DNA of 8,255 nucleotides from contig CACGSI010000039.1 in NCBI GenBank assembly GCA_902575715.1, positions 1 to 8,255 of the forward strand, read 5' to 3'. The notes below the pieces were generated by a model, which was given only the letters and a program-made list of their open reading frames with translations, was not told where the DNA came from and searched no databases. The position numbers and the translations under genes were made by a program. Shown here in pieces: positions 7,189 through 8,255 of the stretch. The first letter of the stretch is position 1, and each line of letters begins with the position of its first letter. Origin of the DNA: an uncultured SAR324 cluster bacterium (GTDB lineage: Bacteria > SAR324 > NAC60-12).

Positions 7189-7311
7189 AAAGTAAATATT
7201 AGAATTTTTTGTTAATTTTTCTTAATGATAAGATAATATCTAACACACTGATAAATTAAAACGCAAAAATTTTTTAAAAATTGGATTGTGATTATCTAAA
7301 ATTTAACTATG

Positions 7312-7336
7312 TTTTAAAATAACTTTTTTAAAATAA
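7312..7336 (+). repeat. Direct repeat of an 11-bp A/T motif in the rlmH/Nudix divergent spacer
   Basis: TTTTAAAATAA occurs at 7312-7322 and again at 7326-7336, a 14-bp period, within the 188-bp spacer (7189-7376). Its palindromic core TTTTAAAA also occurs at 7272-7279. This may be chance in A+T-rich DNA or part of the control region of the divergent genes. I could not identify a convincing -35/-10 pair in this spacer on either strand. Confidence 0.3.
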
Positions 7337-7376
7337 TTTTAAATATAAATAAATTAATATTTAATTTTTCAATTCA

Positions 7377-7976
7377 ATGAAACTATTTTCAGAAGTAAAA
7401 ACTCCAAAAATTGGATCTAGTCACATATTAAATGAAACCATTTTATTTAGAGGGAATTGGATTCAGATGGTAGAATTGAAGTATGAAGACGAAGAAAAAA
7501 AAATTAGGAAATGGGAAGCCATTCATAGAAAACAACAAATAAATGCCGTCGCTGTTGTTGCTCAACTAAAGCCTTCGAATAGATATATTTTAATTAGACA
7601 ATTTAGACCACCTACAAAATCTTATATTTTAGAGTTCCCAGCGGGACTAGTTGATCTTGGTGAAGATATTCATACCGCCGCAAAAAGAGAACTCCTTGAA
7701 GAAACTGGTTACTTTGGTGAAATTGAAATACAAAGTCCTAAGTTATTTTCATCTCCAGGTATCACTTCAGAAACAATTTCTTATGTTAAAGTAAGTGTTG
7801 ATGAAAATTACTATAAAAATAAGAGTCCTGTTTCAAATCAAGAGCCAGGAGAATTTATTACTGTTTTTCTAAAACATCCCAAAGAAATTAAAGAATTTTT
7901 TATTACCGAATCTAAGCAGGGAGTAATGTTTGATGCAAAGCTTTATACTTATTTTATGGCTCAAGAAATTTTGTGA
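7377..7976 (+). CDS. Nudix hydrolase, ADP-ribose pyrophosphatase (NUDT5-like)
   Basis: This probably hydrolyses ADP-ribose (to AMP and ribose 5-phosphate) or related nucleoside diphosphate sugars, with Mg2+. A complete Nudix box lies at residues 90-112: G90, E96, R104-E105, E108-E109 and G111, matching G-x5-E-x7-RE-U-x-EE-x-G-U. E105 and E109 are expected metal ligands. Upstream 'RQFRPPTKSYILEFPAGL' (74-91) is typical of the ADP-ribose subgroup and resembles human NUDT5 as I recall it. Tryptophans W28 and W46, in 'GNW' and 'RKWE', align with the NUDT5 pair that stacks on adenine across the dimer. The C-terminal 'EPGEF' (156-160) and 'MFDAKLYTYFMA' (184-195) also align. The length of 199 is normal. 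The ATG has no Shine-Dalgarno. The stop is TGA; an unknown gene follows 44 bp later on the same strand. The substrate is inferred. Confidence 0.92.
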   Translation: MKLFSEVKTPKIGSSHILNETILFRGNWIQMVELKYEDEEKKIRKWEAIHRKQQINAVAVVAQLKPSNRYILIRQFRPPTKSYILEFPAGLVDLGEDIHTAAKRELLEETGYFGEIEIQSPKLFSSPGITSETISYVKVSVDENYYKNKSPVSNQEPGEFITVFLKHPKEIKEFFITESKQGVMFDAKLYTYFMAQEIL

Positions 7977-8020
7977 TTTAATAAGAAATTCGTACTGAAC
8001 CTACTCTAAAAAAATTTTCT

Positions 8021-8255
8021 ATGGCGCCCTTGAGAGAAAATATCACGGGGAGAAATAAATATCAACCAGAATTTATTTTATACAAAACAGAATTAAATAA
8101 AGTTTTTGAATTCTGGAGATCATATAAGAATGAATTTTTTTTACCTTCATCTTTATTGAAAAAACTTAGTCAAATTTCCTTAAAACCTCAAACTCTTTTA
8201 GCAGGTATTTTATTTTTTTTGTATCAAAATGAAGATGAACTTAAAAAGGAATTAA
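8021..8255 (+). CDS. Hypothetical protein, N-terminal 78 codons (runs off the window)
   Basis: ATG at 8021 opens a frame that stays open for 78 codons to the window edge; the same frame has a TAA at 7982-7984 upstream, so this is the first ATG. The protein starts MAPLRENITG and continues as a charged, aromatic-rich, probably helical and soluble segment with one hydrophobic stretch at about residues 59-67 (LLAGILFFL), too short for a confident membrane helix. I do not recognise the family. The 44-bp gap from the Nudix stop and the same orientation make co-transcription likely. No Shine-Dalgarno is visible. Because it is cut off, whether it is a real gene rests on the open frame and its spacing. 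Confidence 0.6.
   Translation, partial: MAPLRENITGRNKYQPEFILYKTELNKVFEFWRSYKNEFFLPSSLLKKLSQISLKPQTLLAGILFFLYQNEDELKKEL

Noticed and set aside
1..8255. Possible mobile element, CRISPR array, toxin-antitoxin pair or defence island
   Set aside because: I saw no transposase or integrase motifs, terminal repeats, regularly spaced repeats, tRNA-like sequence or short overlapping gene pair. Composition looks uniform and the genes are mostly conserved housekeeping ones.

Overview
The window is strongly AT-rich bacterial chromosome, densely packed with genes. It encodes mostly housekeeping functions. LptF/LptG-type permease, FtsY, a UvrD/Rep-superfamily helicase, RecO, RlmH and MsrA together indicate a bacterium; the LPS-export permease points to a Gram-negative (diderm) one. 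FtsY carries an N-terminal membrane anchor and a long charged linker, an arrangement I associate with deltaproteobacteria-like lineages among diderms. Together with the low GC and short intergenic gaps, this suggests a streamlined, possibly aquatic, deltaproteobacteria-like lineage. That placement is a weak inference. TGA is used as a stop (Nudix gene) alongside TAA and TAG, so the ordinary bacterial code applies. Most starts have no visible Shine-Dalgarno sequence.

Layout. At the left edge, on the minus strand, is the N-terminal part of a response-regulator receiver-like protein that lacks the phosphorylatable aspartate (about 1-503). A 198-bp divergent spacer with a plausible sigma70-type promoter separates it from an LptF/LptG-family permease starting at GTG (702-1757, +). 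This gene converges on ftsY (1792-3165, -). A 99-bp divergent spacer leads to a Rep/PcrA-like DNA helicase (3265-5286, +), which converges with only 6 bp to spare on msrA. The minus-strand cluster rlmH (6715-7188), recO (5799-6590), msrA (5293-5811) follows; recO and msrA overlap by 13 bp. A 188-bp divergent spacer leads to a Nudix hydrolase of the ADP-ribose pyrophosphatase/NUDT5 type (7377-7976, +). The right edge holds the N-terminal 78 codons of an unrecognised protein (from 8021, +).

Functionally the genes cover envelope biogenesis (LPS export, SRP-dependent membrane targeting), DNA repair (RecO, helicase), ribosome maturation (RlmH) and damage clean-up (MsrA, ADP-ribose/nucleotide hydrolysis). 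I see no CRISPR array, insertion sequence, tRNA, rRNA or defence-island hallmark. I did not find a clear novel multi-gene system. The items most worth a second look are the phospho-site-less receiver, the NUDT5-like Nudix protein, the near absence of ribosome binding sites except at the overlapping msrA start, and the unknown gene at the right edge.
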